Shown: positions 1 to 6,117 of the stretch, piece after piece | Position numbering within the stretch: the stretch's first letter is position 1 | Layout of the letters: each line of letters opens with the position of its first letter | Assembly: GCA_001771235.1 (NCBI GenBank) | Contig: METF01000307.1 | Span: forward strand, 9,589-15,714 | Source: Candidatus Zhuqueibacterota bacterium RBG_16_48_16 | GTDB taxonomy: Bacteria; Zhuqueibacterota; Zhuqueibacteria; Residuimicrobiales; Sediminimicrobiaceae | Reading direction: 5' to 3' | DNA: 6,126 nt | Notes under the pieces: generated by a model | Database searches by the model: none | What the model saw: only the letters and a program-made list of their open reading frames with translations | What the model was told of the DNA's origin: nothing | Position numbers and translations under genes: made by a program

Positions 1-1
1 C

Positions 2-535
2 GTGATCGAGCAAATCGCCGCGCCGCGCTTTGTCGCCATGGATACGATGAATTTCTGGATTTCGGGCACTCGCGACGCGCTCGAGCGAACGCTGGCTGTG
101 GTCGATGCGCTGCTGATCAACGATTCGGAGGTCCGGGAGTTATCCGGCGAGAATAATATTTATACCGGCGCGCGGATCATTCAGGACATGGGGCCGAAAA
201 CGCTCATCATTAAAAAGGGGGAAAACGGTGCGCTTTTGATTCACGAAAATAACAGATTTTTCTGCCCCGCTTATCCCGTGGAAAAACTGTCCGATCCGAC
301 CGGGGCCGGCGATACCTTTGCCGGCGGCTTTATGGGCTACCTGGCCAAGAACGACGATCTCAGTTTTGAAGGATTGAAACGCGCGGTTGTCTTTGCCAGC
401 GCTTTTGCCTCTTTTTGCGTCGAATCATTCAGCGTGGAGCGATTGAAGGCGCTGACAGCATCCGAAATAACCGGGCGAGTCAGAGAATTGTACAGCATGA
501 TGTCACTCGAAGATGGCGAATGGATGAAATTATGA
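2..535 (+). CDS. PfkB/ribokinase-family carbohydrate kinase, C-terminal part (5' truncated by window)
   Basis: This is the C-terminal part (177 codons visible) of a PfkB-type kinase, which transfers the ATP gamma-phosphate to a hydroxyl of a sugar or nucleoside in the cytoplasm. The GTG at base 2 is most likely an internal valine: family members are about 300 residues, so the N-terminal half and its substrate-binding lid lie upstream. Seen directly: an N-x-x-E motif (NDSE, visible codons 40-43), which in this superfamily helps position Mg-phosphate, and the C-terminal PfkB signature DPTGAGDTFAGGF from codon 98, with the catalytic-base aspartate at codon 104 (bases 311-313). The MDTMNFWI stretch near codons 13-20 resembles the ribokinase group C subgroup, from memory. 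The substrate cannot be named. Its stop overlaps the next gene's start (ATGA, 532-535), indicating translational coupling and one operon. Family assignment is firm; specificity is unknown. Confidence 0.93.
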   Translation: MIEQIAAPRFVAMDTMNFWISGTRDALERTLAVVDALLINDSEVRELSGENNIYTGARIIQDMGPKTLIIKKGENGALLIHENNRFFCPAYPVEKLSDPTGAGDTFAGGFMGYLAKNDDLSFEGLKRAVVFASAFASFCVESFSVERLKALTASEITGRVRELYSMMSLEDGEWMKL

Positions 536-951
536 AAGTACAAACTGAACACATCGCGGTAAAAACGCGCGGCAATTCCGATATGATCGATATCACCGAT
601 CAGGCGAAAACGGTATTAAGCCAGGCCGGCGTGAAAGACGGGGTCATCACTTTTTTTATCGCCGGCTCGACCGCCGGCATTACCACTGTGGAATACGAGC
701 CGGGATTGCTCAGGGACCTGCCCGACGCTTTCGAGAGGATTGCGCCGCAGGGCCAGAGGTATTTTCACGACGCCACCTGGCACGACGGCAACGGCCATTC
801 CCACGTGCGGGCCTCTCTCCTGGGGCCGTCGCTGACGGTGCCTTTTCGCGACGGTCGCCTGCTGCTGGGCACCTGGCAGCAGATCATTCTTGTCGACTTT
901 GACATCCGCTCGCGCCATCGTGAAGTGATCATGCAGATTTTGGGCGAGTAG
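532..951 (+). CDS. yjbQ: UPF0047/YjbQ family protein (secondary thiamine-phosphate synthase-type)
   Basis: The product is 139 residues, the usual length for UPF0047/YjbQ, a small cytosolic single-domain family. E. coli YjbQ has been linked to a weak secondary thiamine-phosphate synthase activity, and databases carry that name; the physiological role is not settled. Seen directly: the GSTAGITTVEYEPG segment (residues 45-58), the histidine-rich core HDGNGHSHVRASLLG (84-98; H84, H89 and H91 are candidate metal or active-site ligands), and the tail LGTWQQIILVDFD (112-124). Together these match the family end to end. The ATG at 532 is chosen because it gives the family length and the ATGA overlap with the kinase stop. 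An in-frame TTG at 415 would add 39 residues that only re-read the kinase gene. A weak GGAT lies just upstream. The ECF-type ATPase follows after 12 bases, which makes a link to vitamin or cofactor salvage possible but unproven. Confidence 0.93.
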   Translation: MKVQTEHIAVKTRGNSDMIDITDQAKTVLSQAGVKDGVITFFIAGSTAGITTVEYEPGLLRDLPDAFERIAPQGQRYFHDATWHDGNGHSHVRASLLGPSLTVPFRDGRLLLGTWQQIILVDFDIRSRHREVIMQILGE

Positions 952-963
952 CCCGGTTGATTT

Positions 964-1752
964 ATGATAGAGGTTGCCCGCGTCTCTTTTAAATATCCCA
1001 CGGCTCAATCGTCGCCGTATTTTGCCCTGTCGGAAATATCACTGGGCATCCAGGAGGGGGAATCCGTTGCGATCATGGGGGCAAACGGATCGGGCAAAAG
1101 CACCTTTGCCCGCTGCCTCAACGGTCTCATTGTGCCCCAGGATGGTGAGGTTTTTGTCAACGGATTGTCCACCGCTGCGGAGGAAAACCTTCCGGGCATC
1201 CGGCGTCTGGTCGGCATGGTTTTCCAAAATCCGGACAATCAAATCGTCTCGGCCACCGTTGAGCGAGAGATCGCCTTTGGGCTTGAGAATCTCGGTTTAC
1301 CGGGAGATGAGATGCATCGAATTGTGGAAGAAAAATTGGCGCAATTCGACCTGGCAAAATATCGCCAAAAATCGCCCCATTACCTGTCCGGGGGAGAAAA
1401 GCAGCGGCTGGCCATTGCCGCGGTGTTGGCCATGGATCCTTCATACATCGTTCTCGATGAGCCTACTTCACTGCTGGACCCACGCAGCCGCAGGGATATT
1501 TTAAAGCAAATAAAGGCATTCCACCAAAATGGAGCCAGCCGCCCGATTGCCTCGATCCTCATCACCCAGTTCCCCGAAGAAGTCTCGTTCGCCGACCGGT
1601 TGATTGTCTTCCATCGCGGCCGCGTGGCTGCGGATGGCCGTCCCGATCTTGTCTTCGGCCAGGCCGACTTGCTGGGGGAAATCGGTCTGGAGCCGCCGAT
1701 TGATGTCAAGCTGAAAAATATCCTCCGCCGATATTCCCTGTTCAAGAATTAG
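964..1752 (+). CDS. ECF-type (cobalt/vitamin) ABC transporter ATP-binding protein with Gln in the H-loop
   Basis: A 262-residue ABC ATPase of the energy-coupling-factor (EcfA/CbiO) class, which would act on the cytoplasmic face of the membrane to power uptake of a vitamin or metal through EcfT and a substrate-binding S-component. Seen directly: Walker A GANGSGKST (39-47), Q-loop VFQNPDNQ (86-93, the form typical of ECF ATPases), signature LSGGEKQR (141-148), Walker B YIVLDEP with E166 intact, and D-loop SLLDP (169-173). The expected H-loop histidine is Q202 (ITQFPEE; codon CAG at 1567-1569). The C-terminal GLEPP segment is also typical of ECF ATPases. The start lies 12 bases after yjbQ with no clear Shine-Dalgarno, so translation probably depends on the upstream genes. 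No EcfT, S-component or second EcfA is visible; this gene ends the operon, so partners must lie upstream of the window or elsewhere. The transported substrate is unknown. Confidence 0.92.
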   Translation: MIEVARVSFKYPTAQSSPYFALSEISLGIQEGESVAIMGANGSGKSTFARCLNGLIVPQDGEVFVNGLSTAAEENLPGIRRLVGMVFQNPDNQIVSATVEREIAFGLENLGLPGDEMHRIVEEKLAQFDLAKYRQKSPHYLSGGEKQRLAIAAVLAMDPSYIVLDEPTSLLDPRSRRDILKQIKAFHQNGASRPIASILITQFPEEVSFADRLIVFHRGRVAADGRPDLVFGQADLLGEIGLEPPIDVKLKNILRRYSLFKN

Positions 1753-1793
1753 ACAACGAAAAGACGATTTGGCTATTTTTGCGACATGAGTGT

Positions 1794-1815
1794 AACAATG
1801 AAAGGCAAAATTGTT
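1794..1815. promoter_or_regulatory. Inverted repeat AACAAT-N10-ATTGTT, possible operator
   Basis: There are perfect 6-base arms at 1794-1799 and 1810-1815 with a 10-base spacer; arm centres are 16 bases apart, and the right arm ends 10 bases before the -35 box. Position and symmetry suit binding of a dimeric regulator. A 6-base dyad in AT-rich DNA can also occur by chance, and the stem is too weak and lacks the U-tract of a terminator. Confidence 0.3.
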
Positions 1816-1825
1816 GAATAGTCTG

Positions 1826-1854
1826 TTGACTTTTAATATTGAATGCTCTATATT
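1826..1854 (+). promoter_or_regulatory. Putative housekeeping-sigma promoter for the sensor kinase
   Basis: TTGACT (1826-1831) and TATATT (1849-1854) are separated by exactly 17 bases, each one mismatch from the sigma-70 consensus boxes. Transcription would begin near 1861, giving a leader of about 240 bases before the TTG start at 2102. The same DNA also reads as a Bacteroidetes-type promoter: TAnnTTTG at 1849-1856 (TATATTTG), with TTG 20 bases upstream at 1826-1828. The sequence fits both models, so the box positions are more certain than the sigma type. Confidence 0.65.
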
Positions 1855-2006
1855 TGGCCACGTAATTTTGCACTATAAATGGCACCCCTTGCAGCGCATC
1901 CTACCTATTATCAAATCAAAATTTCCTGTCCGGCCCGTACGTAATTGCCTCAGCGAGCTATCCATGTAAGCTTTTCATCATTGTTTCCGAACGTCACCGT
2001 TCTGCA

Positions 2007-2108
2007 ATGAAGGTTTGGTTTGGTGAATTTTACTGTGGTATTTTGACAGTGGTGTGTGTATTTGTGCGCGGATTTCACCAGTTTTTTATAGGGATTCCAC
2101 TTTGCTGA
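2007..2108 (+). CDS. Possible 33-codon leader ORF overlapping the kinase start
   Basis: An ATG at 2007 opens 33 codons ending at TGA 2106-2108, in a different frame from the kinase. The stop overlaps the proposed TTG start (2102-2104), an arrangement that would allow coupled translation. The peptide starts MKVWFGEFYCG and is strongly hydrophobic, rich in F, V, I and C, with one basic residue pair-free core. There is no clear Shine-Dalgarno before the ATG and no homology I recognise. It may be a chance ORF in AT-rich leader DNA. Confidence 0.2.
   Translation: MKVWFGEFYCGILTVVCVFVRGFHQFFIGIPLC
2090..2104 (+). promoter_or_regulatory. Shine-Dalgarno-like AGGGA with TTG start of the kinase
   Basis: AGGGA at 2090-2094 lies seven bases before TTG at 2102-2104. 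This supports TTG as the initiation codon rather than the in-frame GTG at 2054, which has no comparable upstream purine tract. The 16 extra residues from the GTG start (beginning CICARISPV) precede the first recognisable domain and look like read-through of leader DNA. Confidence 0.5.
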
Positions 2109-5100
2109 GAGAAAAGCTGAAAATTCAATCCCTCATCGAGCCCGGAATACTTCAACAGGCACAGCAAAAGTTCGCACAAAAACACCGGGTGGGCCTGGCT
2201 TTACTCAATGAAGACGGGTCGTTTTTGTCGAGCTTTGTAAGCTATGCCCAAATCCCCAAATCCCTGGCTTCCACGATACAGGAGGTTATGCCCATCATTT
2301 TGGATTCGCAGGTCAATGTCTTGAAATACGGCCTGTACGATGGCAAGCCCGTTTTTGCCAGATTTTTAGATGGTACAATCTCCAGGATTCTCTCGCCGGT
2401 TTTCTTCCGGGATGAATTGGTTTGTATTATCTTTTTGATCAAAATCCCCCAAAACGTCGATATTGACAACATACAATACACCTTTGACAAAATTAACAAA
2501 TCCAAATTACGTGAGGATATCAGTCTTGCGCTTTTGGATTATCATCCTGTTAACGTGACGGATGAATTGGTCTCCCTGATTGATGAATTCCAATCCATAA
2601 TGAAGATGCTTTTGGAAGCGGGTTTCGAGCGTCTTAAATTTTCTCTTTCCAACCAGGAGCCGGAACGGGAAAATTCGCGGGAAAATGATCTGGTGCAGGA
2701 ATTGACCTTAGCCGTAATTCTGACGACACGAATAGGCGATGTTTTGGAGGGCAACAAGATTGCGGCGTCGGTGCTGGATTACGAAGGGCCGGAAGAAATG
2801 GTCGGCCTCAATGTGATCAGGGATATTATTCCGGATGACGGGGATAAAGAGACCGTACAGAGCAATCTATCGACCATTGGAAAAATGGACTGGACCAGGA
2901 TTCATTTTGAGACAAAACATGGCAAGGTGATCAAAGCCCGGCTGCAAGTACTGCCCTTTTTTGAAAATGAGGATGATCTGGTTGGTTACAAATTTATTTT
3001 GGATCTGAATCATAGTGCCGGGATTCCCGCGCAAGATGATCATCCTGCCACGTCGGATGAAAATATCGCTGCCGAGGTTGTGCAATCTGAAAATGCAGCG
3101 CCTCAACAGCCCGGCCTGGGAGAACCATCAAGGCCGGAAGAGAAGCCAATCGGGACCGATACCGGCCGGGACATCGATCATGCTGCGGCTGAGGAGAGCG
3201 GCAACGAAAGAGAAGAAACGGAAAATGAGACCGGGAAAGATCCGTACAAGCCGCCGGATGGTGCGCTGGATGATCTCGACGCTCTACCCTATCCTGTTAT
3301 TGTTTTGGATGGCCGGGGTCTGGTGAAGGGCTGGAACAAGTCGACCCAGGAAATGCTCAACATACCCGCTGGCGCCGTACAGGGGACGTCGATCAGCTAC
3401 CTGCTTGTCGGCGATGACCAGGGCAAATGGAATCAGTTTTTTTATGATTTTGTACATAATAAAAATGCCCTCGATCTGAATGTACAAAGGGAAATGAATA
3501 TATTGAACAACCATGGGGAAACGATTCGCGCCAGCGTTATTGTCGGTCTGGTCGACAATGAAGACAAAGATACAATCATTTTGACCTTCAAATCATGGCA
3601 GCTTGAAGATAAGAAACAGGTGAACAGGCAGATATTACAGGCTTCCGAAAAAGAGCGGTTGAGATCGAGCAAAATTATATTGACTGATAAGGAAGGCTTC
3701 ATCCTTCGGCTCAATGCCCTTGCCAGCAGTTTTTTTGAAATGCCTGTTGTCGAACCCCTGAAACATCACATTGCCGAGCTTTTTCATCCTAATTCCCAGC
3801 CGGAGATATACGACGGGATAAAGGCGGCCGCTTCTCATGAAACGTGTTCCCTTTTGGTAAAGAGCAAAGCATCTGCTGAAGAGCCGTCCGTATGGCAGAT
3901 CACCTCCAGGTTGATCGGCCTGTCCCAGGATTCCGAGCCCAGGCTTTTGTGGATGGTGGAGCCATCCGTTTTGGACAGCCTGGAGCAAAAAGGCCTGTCA
4001 GCCGAATCGATACTGAAGCATGTTTGTGATGATTCCTGGATAATTTATATTGAAGAGCCGGATGATTTTCATAAGGGCCGCTTCAAGCTGATAAGGGGCG
4101 AAGGCGGGCTTTTCTTTGTCTCTAATACAAAAATACGAACGCTTATCAAAGATAAAAACTCGTACCTTGATAAAAGCTGGGGCAATTTTTCAGCGCAATG
4201 CCGGGAGACATATATATCCGGCAGGCCGGCGTTGAAAATCATGACGGAGCATTTTTTGTCCGGCAGTTCCGAGTATTATAAGCTGTTGCATACGATTTTC
4301 CCTTACCGGCAGGAGGGGCGCGTTGTCGGAGTCCAGGGTTATACCCAAAACATAACGGCTGCCCTTCAGGAAACAGACCGTAACGAAAAAATGTCTCTCC
4401 AGCTCAATAAGCTTTTGGCATTGTTCAATATTGCTTTTTATCAATATTCCGAGCGGCAAAAAGAGCTGGTACAACTCTCGCCGGTCGGTTTTAAAATTTT
4501 CGGATACAATTCGATCCGCCAGTTGAACCACGACGGGATTTTTAGCAGGATATTCGAGCACATTCAATCCCGCCAGGACATCGAGGAGATCGAACGCAAC
4601 CACGCTGAGAAGCAGTTTATCTTTTCGTTTGTTTCGCCAAATGGAGAAAGCCTCAGGCTGAACATGTCGGTCGAAGGGGTTCACGATTCTTCGGGAGAGC
4701 TGCTCTACGAAGGTTTTATTTGCCGGATGGGAATGCAGGAGGGCGCGAGCCATTCCCCCGCTTTTGATGAGAAATCGTTCGATGTGCTCACATCGAATAT
4801 TTATCGTATTGCGGAAAATTACGACGATTTGCTTGCTGAAATTATGACATTATCATCGGCCTACATGTTTGATAGAGGACTGGACGAGACAAAGAACAAT
4901 CAATTGCAACACATTCACGAATGTTTAAAAAATATCACCCATATCAATAAGGAGCTTCGCTACTTCAGTAATGCGGCGGCAATGAGCTTAAAGCCCGTTC
5001 AATTCAACCAGATGTTAAGAGAATATGCCACTTTGCAGGAATCTCTTCTGTCGCCCAATATCGATGTGCGGCTGACTCTGGGGGCCCGGCAAGCCGTCAT

Positions 5101-5941
5101 AATGGGCGACAGAGTGAGCCTGCAATTGGCGTTAAAAAACCTGATTAAAAATGCCTGTGATGCCATGCCGGAGGGAGGAAAATTGCGGCTGGCAACGGAA
5201 AATGTCACCCTTCCTGTGCGACATGATGAGGGCAAAAGCGAGGAGCATGCCGATACGAAACTTTACCTGCGCTTCAAAATTTCGGATAGCGGCAAGGGAA
5301 TTCCTGAAGAGATGAAGGGCAAAATATTTTTGCCTTTTACCTCAACCAAGTCAAAGCGGTTCGGCAAAGGACTCGGCTTGTCGTCCGTGTACGGTATAGT
5401 GCGCAATCATTATGGCAAGATCGACTTTACTTCAGGGATCTCGGGAACGACATTTATTATCGATTTTCCCGTGGTCGAGAAAAAAAAGGGTGATCGAAAA
5501 ACAGAACAGGACAGAACATCAGCTACTATTTTATTGGTGGATGACGAGTCGGGCATTATTGAGGTGAGCGTGTTGGCCCTGAAAGCCAACGGCTATAATG
5601 TCATATCCGCCGGTAGCGGTCAGTGCGCCATGCAGCAATTGGAAAGATATTTAGCCGATATCGATATCCTCATCGTCGATAAAGTTTTGCCGGACAAGTC
5701 CGGTATTGAATTTGCCCGTGAAGCCATGGAAAGAGCCGCAATCCCCATCATCATTTCGAGCGGTTATCAATGCGATCCTGAGAGCAGCGATATCATCCAA
5801 AAAACAAACGGCGGATGGCTGCAAAAGCCTTACAACTCGCAGCAGTTGCTGGCTATTGTCAGGCGAACTCTGGAAAAAAACGTGGTAAAATTCCAATCTG
5901 GACAAGCCGGAACCAATATGGAACACGGATCTGACGGATGA
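2102..5941 (+). CDS. Soluble multi-PAS hybrid sensor kinase (PocR-like, PAS x5, DHp-like, HATPase_c, REC) lacking the phosphoacceptor His
   Basis: From TTG 2102 the product is 1279 residues (1295 from GTG 2054; numbering here uses TTG). It has no signal peptide or membrane span, so it should sense cytoplasmic signals. Domains: divergent PocR-like sensor (about 8-174; LIEPGILQ start, SPVFFRDELV core, without the usual cysteines); PAS-1 (200-302); acidic, proline-containing linker (303-387); PAS-2 (388-499); PAS-3 (510-621, weak); PAS-4 (634-759, ending GVQGYTQNIT); PAS-5 (767-877); DHp-like helices (892-957); HATPase_c (996-1124); receiver (1141-1259). In HATPase_c the N-box (N1013, N1017), G1 box DSGKGI (D1062), F-box FLPF and G2 box GKGLGL (1088-1093) are intact. 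The receiver keeps the acidic pair D1147/D1148, phosphoacceptor D1193, S1220 and K1242. The DHp motif, normally IAHDFNNLL, is IAENYDDLL, with E905 replacing the histidine (codon 4814-4816). Relatives autophosphorylate that histidine and pass phosphate to the receiver; here that route appears blocked. No output domain or partner regulator is visible. Architecture is confident; PocR and PAS-3 are tentative. Confidence 0.9.
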   Translation: MLREKLKIQSLIEPGILQQAQQKFAQKHRVGLALLNEDGSFLSSFVSYAQIPKSLASTIQEVMPIILDSQVNVLKYGLYDGKPVFARFLDGTISRILSPVFFRDELVCIIFLIKIPQNVDIDNIQYTFDKINKSKLREDISLALLDYHPVNVTDELVSLIDEFQSIMKMLLEAGFERLKFSLSNQEPERENSRENDLVQELTLAVILTTRIGDVLEGNKIAASVLDYEGPEEMVGLNVIRDIIPDDGDKETVQSNLSTIGKMDWTRIHFETKHGKVIKARLQVLPFFENEDDLVGYKFILDLNHSAGIPAQDDHPATSDENIAAEVVQSENAAPQQPGLGEPSRPEEKPIGTDTGRDIDHAAAEESGNEREETENETGKDPYKPPDGALDDLDALPYPVIVLDGRGLVKGWNKSTQEMLNIPAGAVQGTSISYLLVGDDQGKWNQFFYDFVHNKNALDLNVQREMNILNNHGETIRASVIVGLVDNEDKDTIILTFKSWQLEDKKQVNRQILQASEKERLRSSKIILTDKEGFILRLNALASSFFEMPVVEPLKHHIAELFHPNSQPEIYDGIKAAASHETCSLLVKSKASAEEPSVWQITSRLIGLSQDSEPRLLWMVEPSVLDSLEQKGLSAESILKHVCDDSWIIYIEEPDDFHKGRFKLIRGEGGLFFVSNTKIRTLIKDKNSYLDKSWGNFSAQCRETYISGRPALKIMTEHFLSGSSEYYKLLHTIFPYRQEGRVVGVQGYTQNITAALQETDRNEKMSLQLNKLLALFNIAFYQYSERQKELVQLSPVGFKIFGYNSIRQLNHDGIFSRIFEHIQSRQDIEEIERNHAEKQFIFSFVSPNGESLRLNMSVEGVHDSSGELLYEGFICRMGMQEGASHSPAFDEKSFDVLTSNIYRIAENYDDLLAEIMTLSSAYMFDRGLDETKNNQLQHIHECLKNITHINKELRYFSNAAAMSLKPVQFNQMLREYATLQESLLSPNIDVRLTLGARQAVIMGDRVSLQLALKNLIKNACDAMPEGGKLRLATENVTLPVRHDEGKSEEHADTKLYLRFKISDSGKGIPEEMKGKIFLPFTSTKSKRFGKGLGLSSVYGIVRNHYGKIDFTSGISGTTFIIDFPVVEKKKGDRKTEQDRTSATILLVDDESGIIEVSVLALKANGYNVISAGSGQCAMQQLERYLADIDILIVDKVLPDKSGIEFAREAMERAAIPIIISSGYQCDPESSDIIQKTNGGWLQKPYNSQQLLAIVRRTLEKNVVKFQSGQAGTNMEHGSDG

Positions 5942-5970
5942 AACGGAAAGGGCGGGTTCTTTAGTATCCA

Positions 5971-6010
5971 AGAATCAATTTGTGTACAAATATGGCAAGA
6001 GTCAGATTCT
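5971..6010. repeat. Nested small inverted repeats after the kinase gene
   Basis: The outer arms AGAATC (5971-5976) and GATTCT (6005-6010) enclose a compact dyad, ATTTGT-GT-ACAAAT (5978-5991). Each stem is only six base pairs. The stretch could form a small branched structure or be a protein-binding dyad. It lacks the GC-rich stem and U-tract of an intrinsic terminator, and chance is a real alternative. Confidence 0.3.
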
Positions 6011-6021
6011 GAAAAATTTAA

Positions 6022-6117
6022 CCACGAATTTTCACGAATTAAACAAATTTCACGAATTGTATGGTAAGATTAGTTTTAATTCGTGCAAATTCGTTTGTAA
6101 TTGGTGTAAATTCGTGG
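6022..6117. repeat. Palindromic intergenic repeat built from CACGAATT units
   Basis: The left arm (6022-6058) and right arm (6078-6117) form an imperfect inverted repeat around a 19-base loop. The left arm has CACGAATT at 6023, 6033 and 6051, with a 6/8 match at 6042. The right arm has the reverse complement AATTCGTG at 6078 and 6109, with 7/8 matches at 6088 and 6099. Units recur every 9-11 bases, close to one DNA helical turn. The outer ends, CCACGAATT and AATTCGTGG, match perfectly. From memory, similar CACGAATT-rich palindromes occur as dispersed intergenic repeats in several environmental bacteria. A transcript could fold into a long hairpin, which may act as a weak terminator or protect mRNA ends. 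Confidence 0.8.

Larger units (their letters stand above)
1753..2101. other. Intergenic region and leader of the sensor-kinase gene
   Basis: This stretch of about 350 bases separates the operon end from the likely kinase start. It holds an inverted repeat (1794-1815), a promoter (1826-1854), two small hairpin-forming sequences (GAACG-TCAC-CGTTC at 1989-2002 and ACTGT-N9-ACAGT at 2032-2050), and a possible 33-codon leader ORF from 2007. No convincing intrinsic terminator follows the ATPase gene, so read-through into the kinase is possible. I recognise no tRNA or known riboswitch consensus here. Base composition is visibly more AT-rich than the upstream operon. Confidence 0.75.

Noticed and set aside
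415..531. N-terminal extension of YjbQ from an in-frame TTG at 415
   Set aside because: The extra 39 residues re-read the kinase gene in another frame, match nothing in the family, and ATG 532 gives the family length with an ATGA overlap.
974..1504. 176-codon + strand frame overlapping the ABC ATPase
   Set aside because: It is an out-of-frame shadow; the frame from 964 carries all ABC motifs.
1753..1800. Intrinsic terminator after the ATPase gene
   Set aside because: There is an ATTTTTG run near 1785 but no stable GC-rich stem immediately before it.
2043..2071. TTGACA at 2043-2048 as a second -35 box
   Set aside because: The hexamer is perfect, but the expected -10 position 17 bases downstream reads GCGCGG, and TATAGG near 2087 is too far away.
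1861..2101. TPP or other known riboswitch in the leader
   Set aside because: No stretch matches the conserved CUGAGA or related TPP core motifs, and the downstream gene is a sensor kinase rather than a thiamine gene.
4190..4753. Long open frame on the minus strand (187 codons)
   Set aside because: It lies wholly inside the kinase gene, whose PAS domains are recognisable in this interval; the reverse product shows no known motif. Other minus-strand frames were rejected for the same reason.
6022..6117. CRISPR array
   Set aside because: The units are 8 bases, inverted between arms and only 9-11 bases apart, with no unique spacers of CRISPR length.
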